This document shows positions 1 to 8,974 of a DNA stretch of 64,000 nt, piece after piece. The translations under genes were made by a program, and so were the position numbers. The stretch's first letter is position 1. Each line of letters begins with the position of its first letter. The notes beneath the pieces are model-generated. The model was not told the DNA's origin. It was given only the letters and a program-made list of their open reading frames with translations, and searched no databases. The DNA is from Bacteroidota bacterium (GTDB lineage Bacteria > Bacteroidota > Bacteroidia > Bacteroidales > FEN-979): the NCBI GenBank assembly GCA_026391835.1, contig JAPLDF010000067.1, forward strand, positions 62,001 through 126,000, read 5' to 3'.

Positions 1-341
1 ATGTCGGCAACTGTTTTTACTGGTGAGTCAAATACCACCTGCCCGGGCCGGAACCCGGCCCTCAGTGCCATGGTCACCTCGCCAATGGAAGCCGCTTCAA
101 CGCCGATATTGGGCGCAATGTTTTTTACAAACTCCATGATCCTGCTCAACGGATTGGCTTTGATGGCCAGCCCATGCAGTGTGTTTTGGGGAAAACATGA
201 GGCAAGGTACCTGATGCGTGATTCAAGAAAATCAAGATCATAAAAAATCACAGCAGTATCTTCTTCCCTTATAATTTCCTGTGAAAGTGCCAGGCGCAGC
301 GCCTTTCCAATGGAATCATCACTCAGGTTCTGTTGAATCAT
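1..341 (-). CDS. PLP-dependent decarboxylase, fold type III (partial)
   Basis: The reading frame starts with ATG at 341 and runs off the left edge of the window, giving about 113 residues. The visible N-terminal part has a beta-strand ending in FYDLDFL, then the segment LAIKANP. In alanine-racemase-fold decarboxylases (diaminopimelate, ornithine and related) the Lys of that segment forms the Schiff base with pyridoxal phosphate. GVEAASIGEV and VFDSPVKT further on also fit the TIM-barrel of the family. It lies 42 bp downstream of mqnD on the same strand, so the two are probably co-transcribed. Substrate cannot be decided from this fragment; diaminopimelate or ornithine/arginine-type decarboxylase are both possible. 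Confidence 0.75.
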   Translation of the reverse strand, partial: MIQQNLSDDSIGKALRLALSQEIIREEDTAVIFYDLDFLESRIRYLASCFPQNTLHGLAIKANPLSRIMEFVKNIAPNIGVEAASIGEVTMALRAGFRPGQVVFDSPVKTVAD

Positions 342-383
342 AAGATGTTTTTCGGAATCATTCACGCGTTCGCGTGTTTGGTG

Positions 384-1187
384 TCATGCCTTGATAAGTC
401 CTTTATCCCTCGCAATCTTCTGCAGTTTTGCGAGCGCCACCTTTCCCCCGGTTCCAAGGCTCAGCGTATTTTCGTTGACATAGAGATGAATATGTTTTTG
501 CATCACTTCGTCGTCCATTTCCTGTGCATGCTCACGCACGAACGGCATGGCTTCAGCCGGGTGTTTAAGGGCATATTCCACACTGCGGTACATGATCCTG
601 TTCAGTTTATTGATCACATTGTAGCCCAGCCCTTTTCTGGCAATAATTCCCCCCAGCGGTATAGGTGAACCGGTAAGTTGTTCCCAGTATTGTCCAAGGT
701 CCAGGATTTTTTTAAGCCCCCGCTGTTCATAGGTGAACCTGTTCTCGTGGATGATCACCCCTGCATCGACCTTTCCTGTTATAATTGCATCCTCAATTTC
801 GGAAAACATCATGAATTCCTTTTTCTTTACTCCCGGCGAGGCAATCCTGAAAAGCATATGTGCCGTGGTGTATTGCCCCGGAATAGCAACTGTAAGGCCC
901 GGAAGGTCCTCAAGCGTATAATCCTTCTTGCTGATCAGCAACGGGCCGTTGCCAAAACCCATGGCGCTGCCTGAATCAAGCAATACGAAATTCTGTTGCA
1001 GCAGGAGGTATGTGAAGAAACTGACTTTCAGCATGTCGATGCCGCCATTCAGCGCCATGTTGTTGAGCGTCTCTACATCGTGTAACTGGCAATCAAATTT
1101 TAATCCTTCAAGATTGATCCTGTTGTGAATGATTGCATCAAAAATAAAAGTGTCGTTGGGGCAGGGAGAGATCGCGAGGGACAACAT
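384..1187 (-). CDS. mqnD: 1,4-dihydroxy-6-naphthoate synthase MqnD
   Basis: A 267-residue protein of normal family length. MqnD acts late in the futalosine pathway of menaquinone synthesis, converting cyclic dehypoxanthinyl-futalosine to 1,4-dihydroxy-6-naphthoate in the cytoplasm. The hallmark SPCPNDTF lies at residues 7-14. A conserved His sits in GVIIHENRF (about residue 147), the position proposed as catalytic in the Thermus enzyme. The fold is that of periplasmic binding proteins without a signal peptide. It lies downstream of mqnB (166-bp gap) and upstream of a PLP decarboxylase. A 12-bp inverted repeat occupies the 5' gap, its proximal arm ending about 13 nt before the start codon. Confidence 0.95.
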   Translation of the reverse strand: MLSLAISPCPNDTFIFDAIIHNRINLEGLKFDCQLHDVETLNNMALNGGIDMLKVSFFTYLLLQQNFVLLDSGSAMGFGNGPLLISKKDYTLEDLPGLTVAIPGQYTTAHMLFRIASPGVKKKEFMMFSEIEDAIITGKVDAGVIIHENRFTYEQRGLKKILDLGQYWEQLTGSPIPLGGIIARKGLGYNVINKLNRIMYRSVEYALKHPAEAMPFVREHAQEMDDEVMQKHIHLYVNENTLSLGTGGKVALAKLQKIARDKGLIKA

Positions 1188-1199
1188 AGCGGTTAACTG

Positions 1200-1282
1200 T
1201 TAGGTATTTTGGCGTTAAAAATAAATGTTTACCCGGGTAGTCGATAATAGGGAAACAGCAAATTTAATAACAAAATACCTAA
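1200..1282 (-). promoter_or_regulatory. inverted repeat in the mqnB-mqnD gap
   Basis: Two perfect 12-bp arms, TTAGGTATTTTG at 1200-1211 and CAAAATACCTAA at 1271-1282, are separated by 59 nt. On the minus strand the second arm lies just before the mqnD start codon, so folding could hide the start region. No T-tract follows, so a plain terminator is unlikely. The distal arm resembles a -7 box with one base missing. Function is inferred only. Confidence 0.4.
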
Positions 1283-1353
1283 TCTGTTAATTAATTAACA
1301 TGAGATTTGTGAGCATATCGATTAATAAATATCAATGAAAGCATAGAGGTCTG

Positions 1354-2061
1354 TCAATTCCCGAGGGTAGGCGAGGTGACCATTTTCCACAAGATCCTGT
1401 TCAGGTTTTTAAGCGCCAGGTCAAGGTTCCAGCGTGATTTGTCGCGTTCTTCAACAAGGTTTGAGATCGACCTGATCTGCAGGCACGGGACACGCCCGCT
1501 CAGGCAGGCATAGAAAAAAGCCGCACCCTCCATGCTCTCAATATCAGCCGGTGAGATCCGGAGAATTCTGTCGATACTCTCTCCGTTGCCGCGAACGGTG
1601 TTCGAAGTTATTGCCTTGACATACGGAAGCTTGCCGATGATCGTATATTTTTTTAAAATTTCTGACAGGATTGGCTCAACGGTCAGTTTGCCACCATGGT
1701 ACGGGTGGGCGTCAGGATCTGACAACCCAAGTTCGAAAACAGACAGGAACCTGTCGCCATCCTCCGCCCCCAGTTCGGGCACGCAATCTTCAACCACATT
1801 GACAACCGTCCCGATCGGCAATGATTTATTGAAGGTTCCGGCAATGCCTGCATTGATGGCCAGATCATACTGCTGAACAGCCAGTTGCCTCCCGAGATGG
1901 TAAGCTGTAGGAACCATGCCGATGCCCGGGATCAGCACATCAATAAAGTGACTGTGGTATTGATACAGGCTGAGATAATCATCTTGTCTTCCAATCAATG
2001 TCAGCCTGTCAAGAATTGGCCTGACCTCAAATGTGGTGGCCGCAACAAGGAGGAACCTCAT
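1354..2061 (-). CDS. mqnB: futalosine hydrolase MqnB
   Basis: A 235-residue protein of the PNP/UDP nucleoside phosphorylase superfamily. MqnB removes hypoxanthine (or adenine from aminofutalosine) to give dehypoxanthinyl futalosine in menaquinone synthesis. NAGIAG at 70-75 forms the base-binding strand, TSNTVRG follows at about 152-158, and ESMEGAA at 175-181 is the ribose-binding Met-Glu motif. The start codon overlaps the stop codon of the upstream transporter by one base (TAATG), so translation is probably coupled. The nearby MqnE makes aminofutalosine, so the natural substrate here is likely 6-amino-6-deoxyfutalosine (inference). Confidence 0.93.
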   Translation of the reverse strand: MRFLLVAATTFEVRPILDRLTLIGRQDDYLSLYQYHSHFIDVLIPGIGMVPTAYHLGRQLAVQQYDLAINAGIAGTFNKSLPIGTVVNVVEDCVPELGAEDGDRFLSVFELGLSDPDAHPYHGGKLTVEPILSEILKKYTIIGKLPYVKAITSNTVRGNGESIDRILRISPADIESMEGAAFFYACLSGRVPCLQIRSISNLVEERDKSRWNLDLALKNLNRILWKMVTSPTLGN

Positions 2062-3491
2062 TATTCAGGCCTTTTATTGTATTTTGTTCCATATTCGAGG
2101 CCATGGGCGTTCGGCCCTTTTTCGTTCCGCCTCAGCATAAAGGCAAAAAACAACCCGAAAAAGCCGAGACTGCTGAAAATCCACATTCCCAAATGGTAGC
2201 CCCCGGGGTTGGACGCGCTTGCCCCCGTAAAGTCGTTTGACCACCCGATCATCAGGTTAAAGCCGGCGAGCCCGATATTCTGGATCATGGTCATCAGGCC
2301 GTAGGCAGTTCCAAGTTTGGAATTGTCTACAATAAGGGCAACAGACGGCCACATGATGGCTGGGATCAGCGAAAAGGCGATTCCCATGATGACCATCGGG
2401 ATCGCAATGTTGGGGAAATAGGAGAACAGCGTACCCACGAGTGTTCCGAAGTAGACCACGCCACCTATAAAACCAGTGCTTTGGTCGGCGCTTGAAAAAA
2501 TGGTAACAACAGAGGGGGGCAGGGCAACCGTGCGCACAACATAAGCCATCACGAGGTACACGGGGATGATCAGCAATGACCCGAACATCATCAGCAGGGA
2601 GCGCTTTCCGATTTTATCCGACAATAACCCGAAGAGCGGGGTGAGGATCATGGCTGAAAGAGTCAGCAGGCTCGACAAAAATCCGCCCATGCCGCGGGCA
2701 ACGTCGTCGGGAAGCCCTGCCAGGTGAACATCCTTGAAAAATTTCACGGCAAAGGTCTGGAACGGGAACATGGCCGAATAAAAGGTGATGCAGAGCAGGG
2801 TGATGAACCAGAAGGATTTCCCAAATTTGAAAAGGTCTTTCAGCACGACTTTGTCCTGGTTGCCCTCTTTTTGCAGCGAATAGTTTTTTTCCGAATAAAT
2901 GTCAATCACGTAATAGATCAGCAGGGTAACCACCGCGATCACACCTGCGCCGACAGCTACCCACAGCGGCTTTTGCCAGTGTTCAAACATTGATTTCCCC
3001 CAGGTTGGGGAGTTAAGGGCAAGAAATGAACCCAACCGGGCAATGCTCAGGTTCAGCCCGAATGCAAATGAAAGCTCTTTTCCCTTGAACCACCTGGCAA
3101 GGATCGTTGTGATGGCCACGATCATTGATTCAGCGCCGAGGCCGAAGATCAAACGGCCGGTTGCCATAAACACGATATCTCCTTTCAGCGTGGTGAAGAG
3201 GGCCCCGATGAATACAAGGCAGGCAAAGATGAGGGCAGCTTTTTTTGTCCCGATCTTATCAATGATGATGCCCCCGATGAGCACCATGAAAATGTTCGGG
3301 ATGCTGTAGATTCCCTGCAGGAGGCCAAGATTCTTATCTGTAAAATGAAGTTGTGTTTTCAGTACATCCGCCAGCGGACTGATGCAGTCATAAATATAAT
3401 AGTTGCCAAACATGGCCAGACTGATGAAGACCAGCACCACCCACCGCAATATTGCCGGGGGATCTTTTTTTAGGTTAACAGATTGATCCAT
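2061..3491 (-). CDS. MFS transporter, MFSD1-like
   Basis: A 476-residue, 12-helix major facilitator. The first inter-helix loop carries motif A as GGIIIDKIGTKKA (about residues 73-85). Several stretches (FGNYYIYD near residue 25, LIFGLGAE near 113, WFKGKELSFAFGLNLSIARLG near 134-154, LGTAYGLM near the C-terminus) recall the animal lysosomal MFSD1 family, which transports dipeptides; that likeness is from memory. It overlaps the mqnB start by one base, so it is in the same mRNA. The link with menaquinone synthesis is unexplained. Salvage or export of a pathway product, or simply peptide transport, are possible. Substrate unknown. Confidence 0.8.
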   Translation of the reverse strand: MDQSVNLKKDPPAILRWVVLVFISLAMFGNYYIYDCISPLADVLKTQLHFTDKNLGLLQGIYSIPNIFMVLIGGIIIDKIGTKKAALIFACLVFIGALFTTLKGDIVFMATGRLIFGLGAESMIVAITTILARWFKGKELSFAFGLNLSIARLGSFLALNSPTWGKSMFEHWQKPLWVAVGAGVIAVVTLLIYYVIDIYSEKNYSLQKEGNQDKVVLKDLFKFGKSFWFITLLCITFYSAMFPFQTFAVKFFKDVHLAGLPDDVARGMGGFLSSLLTLSAMILTPLFGLLSDKIGKRSLLMMFGSLLIIPVYLVMAYVVRTVALPPSVVTIFSSADQSTGFIGGVVYFGTLVGTLFSYFPNIAIPMVIMGIAFSLIPAIMWPSVALIVDNSKLGTAYGLMTMIQNIGLAGFNLMIGWSNDFTGASASNPGGYHLGMWIFSSLGFFGLFFAFMLRRNEKGPNAHGLEYGTKYNKRPE

Positions 3492-3566
3492 ATATTTTTA
3501 ATTGAGAAGGATGAAGTTTTTCTTCCAGGGCATAAAAGTAGCTTTTTTTACAATATCTGAAAGCAT

Positions 3567-3574
3567 TACCTTTG
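3567..3574 (+). promoter_or_regulatory. -7 promoter element before the C10-like gene
   Basis: TACCTTTG matches the Bacteroidota -7 consensus TAnnTTTG exactly. It puts the transcript start near 3581, just before the ATG at 3592, and so excludes the longer open frame that begins at 3502. No clear TTTG lies 19-20 bp upstream. Confidence 0.55.
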
Positions 3575-3591
3575 TAATTTCTAATTGTAAC

Positions 3592-6063
3592 ATGCGTAAT
3601 ATGCAAAACAGGCTACTTTTACTTTCAGCCCTCACTTTTCTGATGGTGCCCTGTATGCTCAAAGGCCAGGGTGCCTCGGGGAGAGTAGCACACCAGGCTG
3701 CCGTGGGAGTAAGAGAGCAGCTGCCGATGTTGTCGACCAAATGGGCGCAGGGCTGCCTGTACAATGCCGCCTGCCCTATTGATACGGCTTCACACACAAC
3801 CTGTCTTCATGTTCCTGCCGGAACAGCCGCAGTGGCCATGGCCCAGCTGATGAAATTTTATCAATATCCGGCCCACGGAACCGGGGAGCACGGATATGCC
3901 CATCCTAAATATGGCATTCAATACGCCAACTTCGGGGCAACAAATTTCAACTGGAGCGCCATGCCCGACTCGCTTACGACAGGCAGCGACGGCCTTGCCA
4001 CCCTGGTTTATCTATGCGGTGTGGCGCAAAACATGAACTACGGCACCACAGGAGCATCATCGGTACCGGAAGATGTTGATTCGGCCTTCGTGAAATATTT
4101 CGGCTATCCCGACGGGGCCAGCTGGAAATTAAAAGGACATTACACCAAACCGGAATGGCGTGCCATGCTGAAAACGGAGCTGGATGCATCGCACCCTGTC
4201 CTGACTGTTGCATACGACAATACAGCCCAGCACCAGCGCTATTTTATCTGCGACGGGTATAAAAACGATTCGTTGTTCCACATCAGCTGGGGTGAAGGTG
4301 GTGCCGGGGATGGCTATTACTGGCTGGACAGCCTTTTTTACAACTCAATAAATTATTCCATAATACAGCGGGCGTTGTTTGATCTTGCTCCAGTTCCGCC
4401 AGGCCCGGCCAGCTATATCATGAACTTTGAGAATGTACCTGATTTTTCGCTGGCATTCAATGACTGGACGGTAAACGATGTTGACAGGCACGACACATAC
4501 GGCATTACCAATTTCAGCTTCAGTCACCAGACCGAACCCATGGCATTCCTCAGCTTCAACCCTGCGCAGGTAACACCAACCATGGCATCCGACCAGGCAA
4601 TACAGCCGCATGGCGGTTTGCGGTTTGGTGCATGTTTTTCCTCAAACCCGCCGTCCAACAATGACTGGTTTATTTCGCCGCAAATTCAGCTTGGGACCGA
4701 TGGCAGTTTCTCCTTCTGGATCAAATCCTACACCGATCTGTATGGACTGGACAACTATACCGTAGCTGTTTCGACCACCGACAACAACCCGGGAAGTTTT
4801 ACCGTGATTTCCGGGACGCAACCGCTGCAAACGACCACCAGCTGGGCAAAGAGGACCTTCAACCTTTCGGGTTACAACAACCGGAAGGTGTATGTGGCCA
4901 TCAATTGTGTTTCGACGGACCACTTCCTGATGATGATCGATGACCTGGAAGTGAAACCACAGTCATCATCTGTCCTTACAGCCGATTTTACCTCCGATAA
5001 AATTTCCCTGAGGGTTGGAGAAAAAGTCAGTTTTACCGACCAGTCTTCCGGGCTGCCTGCTGCATGGGCATGGAAATTCACAGGTGGGACTCCATCCACC
5101 TCCGTCCTCCAAAACCCTGCGGATATACAATATAATACACCCGGGAGTTACGCCGTGAGCCTGAAGGTGAGCAACGGAACCGCAAGCGATTCAGTTACAA
5201 AAACGGCCTATATCACAGTCAATGGTTATCCCGCTTTCATGTCCCTGGATTTTGAGTCGCCGGATGACTTTACAATGGCTTTCAACCCGTGGACCGTAAA
5301 CGATGTCAACGGCGGAGAAACATACGGCATCAAGTCCGTTACATTTCTGCATAACTATTTGCCAATGGCCTATATCTGCTTCAACCCGGAAAAAACAACC
5401 CCGCCGCTCGATAGTACCAACATGCATGCGCACGGGGGACAAAAGCTTGGATGCAGTTTCTCCTCCGTACCACCCAACAACCCGAATGACAAATGGCTGA
5501 TCTCCCCAAAAATGAGCCTGGGACTTAACCCCCAGGTGGAATTATGGGTAAAAACCTACAACGATCAGTTTGCTGGGAAAGAACGTTACAATATTGCTGT
5601 TTCAACAACGGAACTCACGCCTTCAAGTTTCACGCCTCTTACTGCGCAGCCGGAGTCGGCTCCGACCGTTTGGACAAGGAAAACCTACAGCCTTGCAAAC
5701 TATACGAACCAGGATGTATACATTGGTATCCAGTGTGTCACTAACGATGGTTTTATCTTCATGATTGATGATATTTCAATTACCTCCTCCCTGGGTACCG
5801 GTGCAACCAATTCACTCGAAAGGCTCGTTATTTTTCCAAACCCGGCCAAAGATCATTTAATGATCAATTGCCCTGCCAGCAGTAATCTGCCTTATACCAT
5901 CGAAATGATCAATGTACTTGGAGAAAAAATAGCCTCATGGAGTGAAGTGCCCGTTTCCGGAAGGATCACGCTCGGCATTCAACAAATTCCCCGGGGCATC
6001 TACCTGGTCCGGGTGGCATCAGGTGCTGAGGAGGTGATACGTAAAATTTCAATTATCAATTAA
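3592..6063 (+). CDS. C10-family (streptopain-like) T9SS cargo protein, catalytic Cys replaced
   Basis: About 823 residues counted from the ATG at 3592, chosen because a signal peptide (MRNMQNRLLLL onwards) and a -7 box just upstream support it. Order: signal peptide; C10 peptidase-like domain (about 25-270); a cleaved-adhesin/choice-of-anchor-J beta domain (about 280-460); a PKD domain (about 470-550); a second cleaved-adhesin domain (about 560-730); and a type A T9SS sorting domain starting near IFPNPAKDH. In C10 enzymes the nucleophile is the Cys of GCVATAMAQ. Here the matching segment is GTAAVAMAQ (codons 3820-3846), so Thr stands at that place, while the partner His remains in FHISWGEGG. 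It is probably surface-exported but not an ordinary cysteine protease. Loss of activity is inferred. Confidence 0.82.
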   Translation: MRNMQNRLLLLSALTFLMVPCMLKGQGASGRVAHQAAVGVREQLPMLSTKWAQGCLYNAACPIDTASHTTCLHVPAGTAAVAMAQLMKFYQYPAHGTGEHGYAHPKYGIQYANFGATNFNWSAMPDSLTTGSDGLATLVYLCGVAQNMNYGTTGASSVPEDVDSAFVKYFGYPDGASWKLKGHYTKPEWRAMLKTELDASHPVLTVAYDNTAQHQRYFICDGYKNDSLFHISWGEGGAGDGYYWLDSLFYNSINYSIIQRALFDLAPVPPGPASYIMNFENVPDFSLAFNDWTVNDVDRHDTYGITNFSFSHQTEPMAFLSFNPAQVTPTMASDQAIQPHGGLRFGACFSSNPPSNNDWFISPQIQLGTDGSFSFWIKSYTDLYGLDNYTVAVSTTDNNPGSFTVISGTQPLQTTTSWAKRTFNLSGYNNRKVYVAINCVSTDHFLMMIDDLEVKPQSSSVLTADFTSDKISLRVGEKVSFTDQSSGLPAAWAWKFTGGTPSTSVLQNPADIQYNTPGSYAVSLKVSNGTASDSVTKTAYITVNGYPAFMSLDFESPDDFTMAFNPWTVNDVNGGETYGIKSVTFLHNYLPMAYICFNPEKTTPPLDSTNMHAHGGQKLGCSFSSVPPNNPNDKWLISPKMSLGLNPQVELWVKTYNDQFAGKERYNIAVSTTELTPSSFTPLTAQPESAPTVWTRKTYSLANYTNQDVYIGIQCVTNDGFIFMIDDISITSSLGTGATNSLERLVIFPNPAKDHLMINCPASSNLPYTIEMINVLGEKIASWSEVPVSGRITLGIQQIPRGIYLVRVASGAEEVIRKISIIN

Positions 6064-6076
6064 TAACTGTCGTCGC

Positions 6077-7741
6077 ATGAAATCAAATTTGAACCGCATC
6101 CTGTGTTTTTTTATTCTGATGGTGGGTATTCTGCCCCTGGAACTTTCAGCGCAAATCAGTATTGGTGGCGTCCCGTCCAGTTTTTCCCAGGCCATTGCCC
6201 CCGATACGAGCCAGGTTGTTATCACTCCGTCTGCATCAATTGATGCATTGGCCATGGAGGATCAACAATCGCCGCTGCCTTATCGTTTTGCGGTGAACCT
6301 GCCTGTCAATCTTGGAATAAGCACATCAGGGCACTGGTTTACTGCTGCCAATGGTAACAAGGGCTGGCGGCTCAATATTTCATCACCCGGCGCCCTTGCC
6401 CTGGTCCTCTACTTCGACAAGTTTGACATTCCTGAAGGTGCACGGGTTTTTGTGTACAATCCCAAACGGACACAACTGCTTGGTGCCTTTACTTCCCTGA
6501 ATAACAATCGCCTGTCAACGTTTGCAACGGCCCTGATCTATGGTGATGCCCTCACCCTTGAATACGATGCACCGGAAGATCTGCCGTTGCCTCAACTCCA
6601 TATTTCAGAGGTAGGCCATGCTTATCGCGGGGTTTCAGACTATTCCGGGTTGAAAAATGGTTTTGGCGGAGCGGGCTCCTGTGAAGTGAATGTCAATTGC
6701 AGCGAAGGCGCAAGCTGGCAGAATGAAAAGCGGGGCGTGGCGCGCATCATGGTAAAGCGCGGAGGAAGCAGTGTCTGGTGTACCGGATCGCTTGTGAATA
6801 ACGTGCGGAACGATGGAAAACCCTATTTACTTACCGCTGACCATTGTGGAAACCAGTCCACACCGACTGAATTAAGCCAGTGGGTTTTTTATTTCAATTA
6901 CGAGGGCCCCGGCTGCACGAACCCAACAACTGAACCTCCTTTGAAGTCGGTAACCGGCGCAACAATGATCGCACACGGAGGCAATTCAGGGGCTTCGGGA
7001 TCTGATTTTTTCCTGGTTTTGCTGCAATCGGCCATACCTGCATCCTACAATGTTTATTTCAACGGCTGGAGCCGCGATACAAGTCCCCCGAGTCCGTCGG
7101 GAACCTGCATCCACCAACCTTCCGGCGATATCAAAAAAATTTCAACCTACACGGCCCCCCTGCAGCAATCCATATGGATAAACGGTTCCAAACTTGCCCA
7201 CTGGAAAGTAAGATGGGTGCAAACCGATCATGGCCACGGTACAACTGAAGGCGGTTCGTCAGGTTCACCCCTGTTCGACAACCTTGGCAGGCTGGTCGGG
7301 ACACTCACAGGTGGTGACTCCAAATGCGATTCAGCCTCCCTGAATTTACCCGACTGGTATGGCATGTTCTCCTATTCCTGGGATCAGAATGGTACCGATT
7401 CCACCGAAGTGCTGAAATACTGGCTGGATCCTGACAACACTGGCGTTATGACCCTGAATGGCTGGACTGTTTCGGTGCCGGAACCGCTAAATGATTCGCA
7501 GATCACCATTTTCCCAAACCCGGTGACAGATCAGTTGAATTTGAAATATTCAGTTGCCGGTGCAAAAAATTGCCAGGTGACAATCCAAGATGTTTTTGGG
7601 AACCTGCGCATGAAATCCGACTGGGATACCGGTGCCGGTCCTGAAAAGCAGGTTGATGTGTCCGGATTCCCTTCAGGGATGTACTTTGTCAGGATATCTG
7701 ACGGCAATTACCAGCTGGTTCGGAAGTTTGTCAAAAAATAG
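6077..7741 (+). CDS. lysyl endopeptidase-like serine protease, T9SS cargo
   Basis: A 554-residue secreted trypsin-fold protease. A signal peptide covers about residues 1-26 (ending LSAQ). A propeptide-like region follows, then the S1 domain from about 225. The triad is visible as His256 in LTADHCG, Asp310 in GSDFF and Ser395 in GGSSGSP. The GTSxTG/HCG pattern and the SSGSP serine motif are those of Achromobacter-type lysyl endopeptidases. The last 80 residues (IFPNPVTDQ ... FVRIS) are a type A T9SS C-terminal domain, so the protein should be exported and anchored at the surface. It follows the C10-like gene by 13 bp and is probably co-transcribed with it. Confidence 0.88.
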   Translation: MKSNLNRILCFFILMVGILPLELSAQISIGGVPSSFSQAIAPDTSQVVITPSASIDALAMEDQQSPLPYRFAVNLPVNLGISTSGHWFTAANGNKGWRLNISSPGALALVLYFDKFDIPEGARVFVYNPKRTQLLGAFTSLNNNRLSTFATALIYGDALTLEYDAPEDLPLPQLHISEVGHAYRGVSDYSGLKNGFGGAGSCEVNVNCSEGASWQNEKRGVARIMVKRGGSSVWCTGSLVNNVRNDGKPYLLTADHCGNQSTPTELSQWVFYFNYEGPGCTNPTTEPPLKSVTGATMIAHGGNSGASGSDFFLVLLQSAIPASYNVYFNGWSRDTSPPSPSGTCIHQPSGDIKKISTYTAPLQQSIWINGSKLAHWKVRWVQTDHGHGTTEGGSSGSPLFDNLGRLVGTLTGGDSKCDSASLNLPDWYGMFSYSWDQNGTDSTEVLKYWLDPDNTGVMTLNGWTVSVPEPLNDSQITIFPNPVTDQLNLKYSVAGAKNCQVTIQDVFGNLRMKSDWDTGAGPEKQVDVSGFPSGMYFVRISDGNYQLVRKFVKK

Positions 7742-7799
7742 CAGGGAAACCAGATTTGGTGTATTGCGAAAGCAGTCAATTATTGTAGAAGAAAACAGG

Positions 7800-8915
7800 A
7801 TGGAGAAACAAATTATACAGATTGCCCTAGGTAATGTTGTCATTTCGGATATTTTATCAGGGATCGCCCAGAAAGTGGTTCGTGGCGAAAGGGTTTTACC
7901 TGCCGAAGGTCTGTTACTTTTTGAGCAGGGTGACCTGGGTTTTCTGGGAAAACTCGCTGATCTGGTGCGTGTAAGAAAAAACGGTAACAATGCGTACTTT
8001 ATCCGGAATTTTCACATAGAACCAACCAATATCTGCATCAATAAATGCAAATTTTGTTCCTACTCGCACCATTTCAGCAAAACCAGCTGGGAGCTTACGG
8101 TTGATGAGATCCTGGAAAAAGTTTGTGCACAGGAAACAAATGTATCGGAATTGCACATTACCGGGGCGGTTCACCCCGACCGGGATATATACTATTATGG
8201 CGAATTGCTGGCAAAGATCAGGACAGCGCGGCCCCACCTGCATGTAAAAGCTTATTCGGCAGTTGAACTTGACTATATGATTAAGAAAGCCGGCCTGGGC
8301 GTCAGTGAAGGCCTGGCTTACCTTAAATCCTGCGGCCTCGATTCAATACCGGGCGGAGGGGCTGAAATCTTTGATGAAACCCTGCGCAGGGATATCTGCG
8401 GCATGAAATCGACAGCCGCCGCATGGCTTGAGATCCACGAAGAGGCGCATCGCCTCGGGATCCCATCCAATGCGACCATGCTGTATGGACACAAGGAGAA
8501 TTATGCACAAAGGATTGACCACCTTGAAAGGTTACGACAGGTCCAGGACCGCACCGGGGGATTCAATGCCTTTATCCCGCTGAAGTTCCGCAACAGCAAC
8601 AATGAAATGTCGGATGTCAGGGAAGTTTCGGTTACGGAGGACATGAAAATGTACGCCATATCCCGGATCTATCTTGACAATTTTTCGCACCTGAAAGCCT
8701 ATTGGCCCGCAGTTGGCAGAAAACTTGCCCAGGTGTCGCTCTCATTCGGTGTTGACGACCTTGATGGCACCATCAATGACTCCACCAGGATTTATTCACT
8801 TGCAGGGGCCGAAGACCAGAACCCGGTAATGAGTGTATCCCAGATGATTGCCATGATCACCGAATCCAACCGTACACCGGTGGAACGGGATTCATACTAC
8901 AATCGGCGCGCTTAA
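7800..8915 (+). CDS. mqnE: aminofutalosine synthase MqnE (radical SAM)
   Basis: 371 residues from the ATG at 7800, preceded by the purine-rich stretch AGAAGAAAACAGG. A longer open frame back to 7632 overlaps the protease gene and is rejected. MqnE joins 3-(1-carboxyvinyloxy)benzoate to the adenosyl radical to form 6-amino-6-deoxyfutalosine, using an iron-sulfur cluster. The radical-SAM Cys triad is C79, C83, C86 (CINKCKFC). AEIFDETLRRDIC and SNATMLYGH are conserved MqnE blocks. A near -7 box (CAGATTTG, 7751-7758) lies upstream. MqnA and MqnC, needed to finish the pathway, are not in the window. Confidence 0.93.
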   Translation: MEKQIIQIALGNVVISDILSGIAQKVVRGERVLPAEGLLLFEQGDLGFLGKLADLVRVRKNGNNAYFIRNFHIEPTNICINKCKFCSYSHHFSKTSWELTVDEILEKVCAQETNVSELHITGAVHPDRDIYYYGELLAKIRTARPHLHVKAYSAVELDYMIKKAGLGVSEGLAYLKSCGLDSIPGGGAEIFDETLRRDICGMKSTAAAWLEIHEEAHRLGIPSNATMLYGHKENYAQRIDHLERLRQVQDRTGGFNAFIPLKFRNSNNEMSDVREVSVTEDMKMYAISRIYLDNFSHLKAYWPAVGRKLAQVSLSFGVDDLDGTINDSTRIYSLAGAEDQNPVMSVSQMIAMITESNRTPVERDSYYNRRA

Positions 8916-8974
8916 CCTCAACTTTGCATTTTGATCCTGCATTTTGCATCTTGCATTTATAGAACTACCGCCCA

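Noticed and set aside
333..1128. Plus-strand open frames opposite mqnD
   Set aside because: Antisense shadows with no starts, families or promoters.
3502..3591. N-terminal extension of the C10-like protein
   Set aside because: A -7 box lies inside it and a signal peptide begins at 3592.
7632..7799. Long upstream start for mqnE
   Set aside because: It overlaps the protease gene in another frame and has no radical-SAM family sequence.
8916..8974. TPP riboswitch before thiF
   Set aside because: The gap is only 59 bp of TTGCAT-rich sequence without the THI-box motifs.
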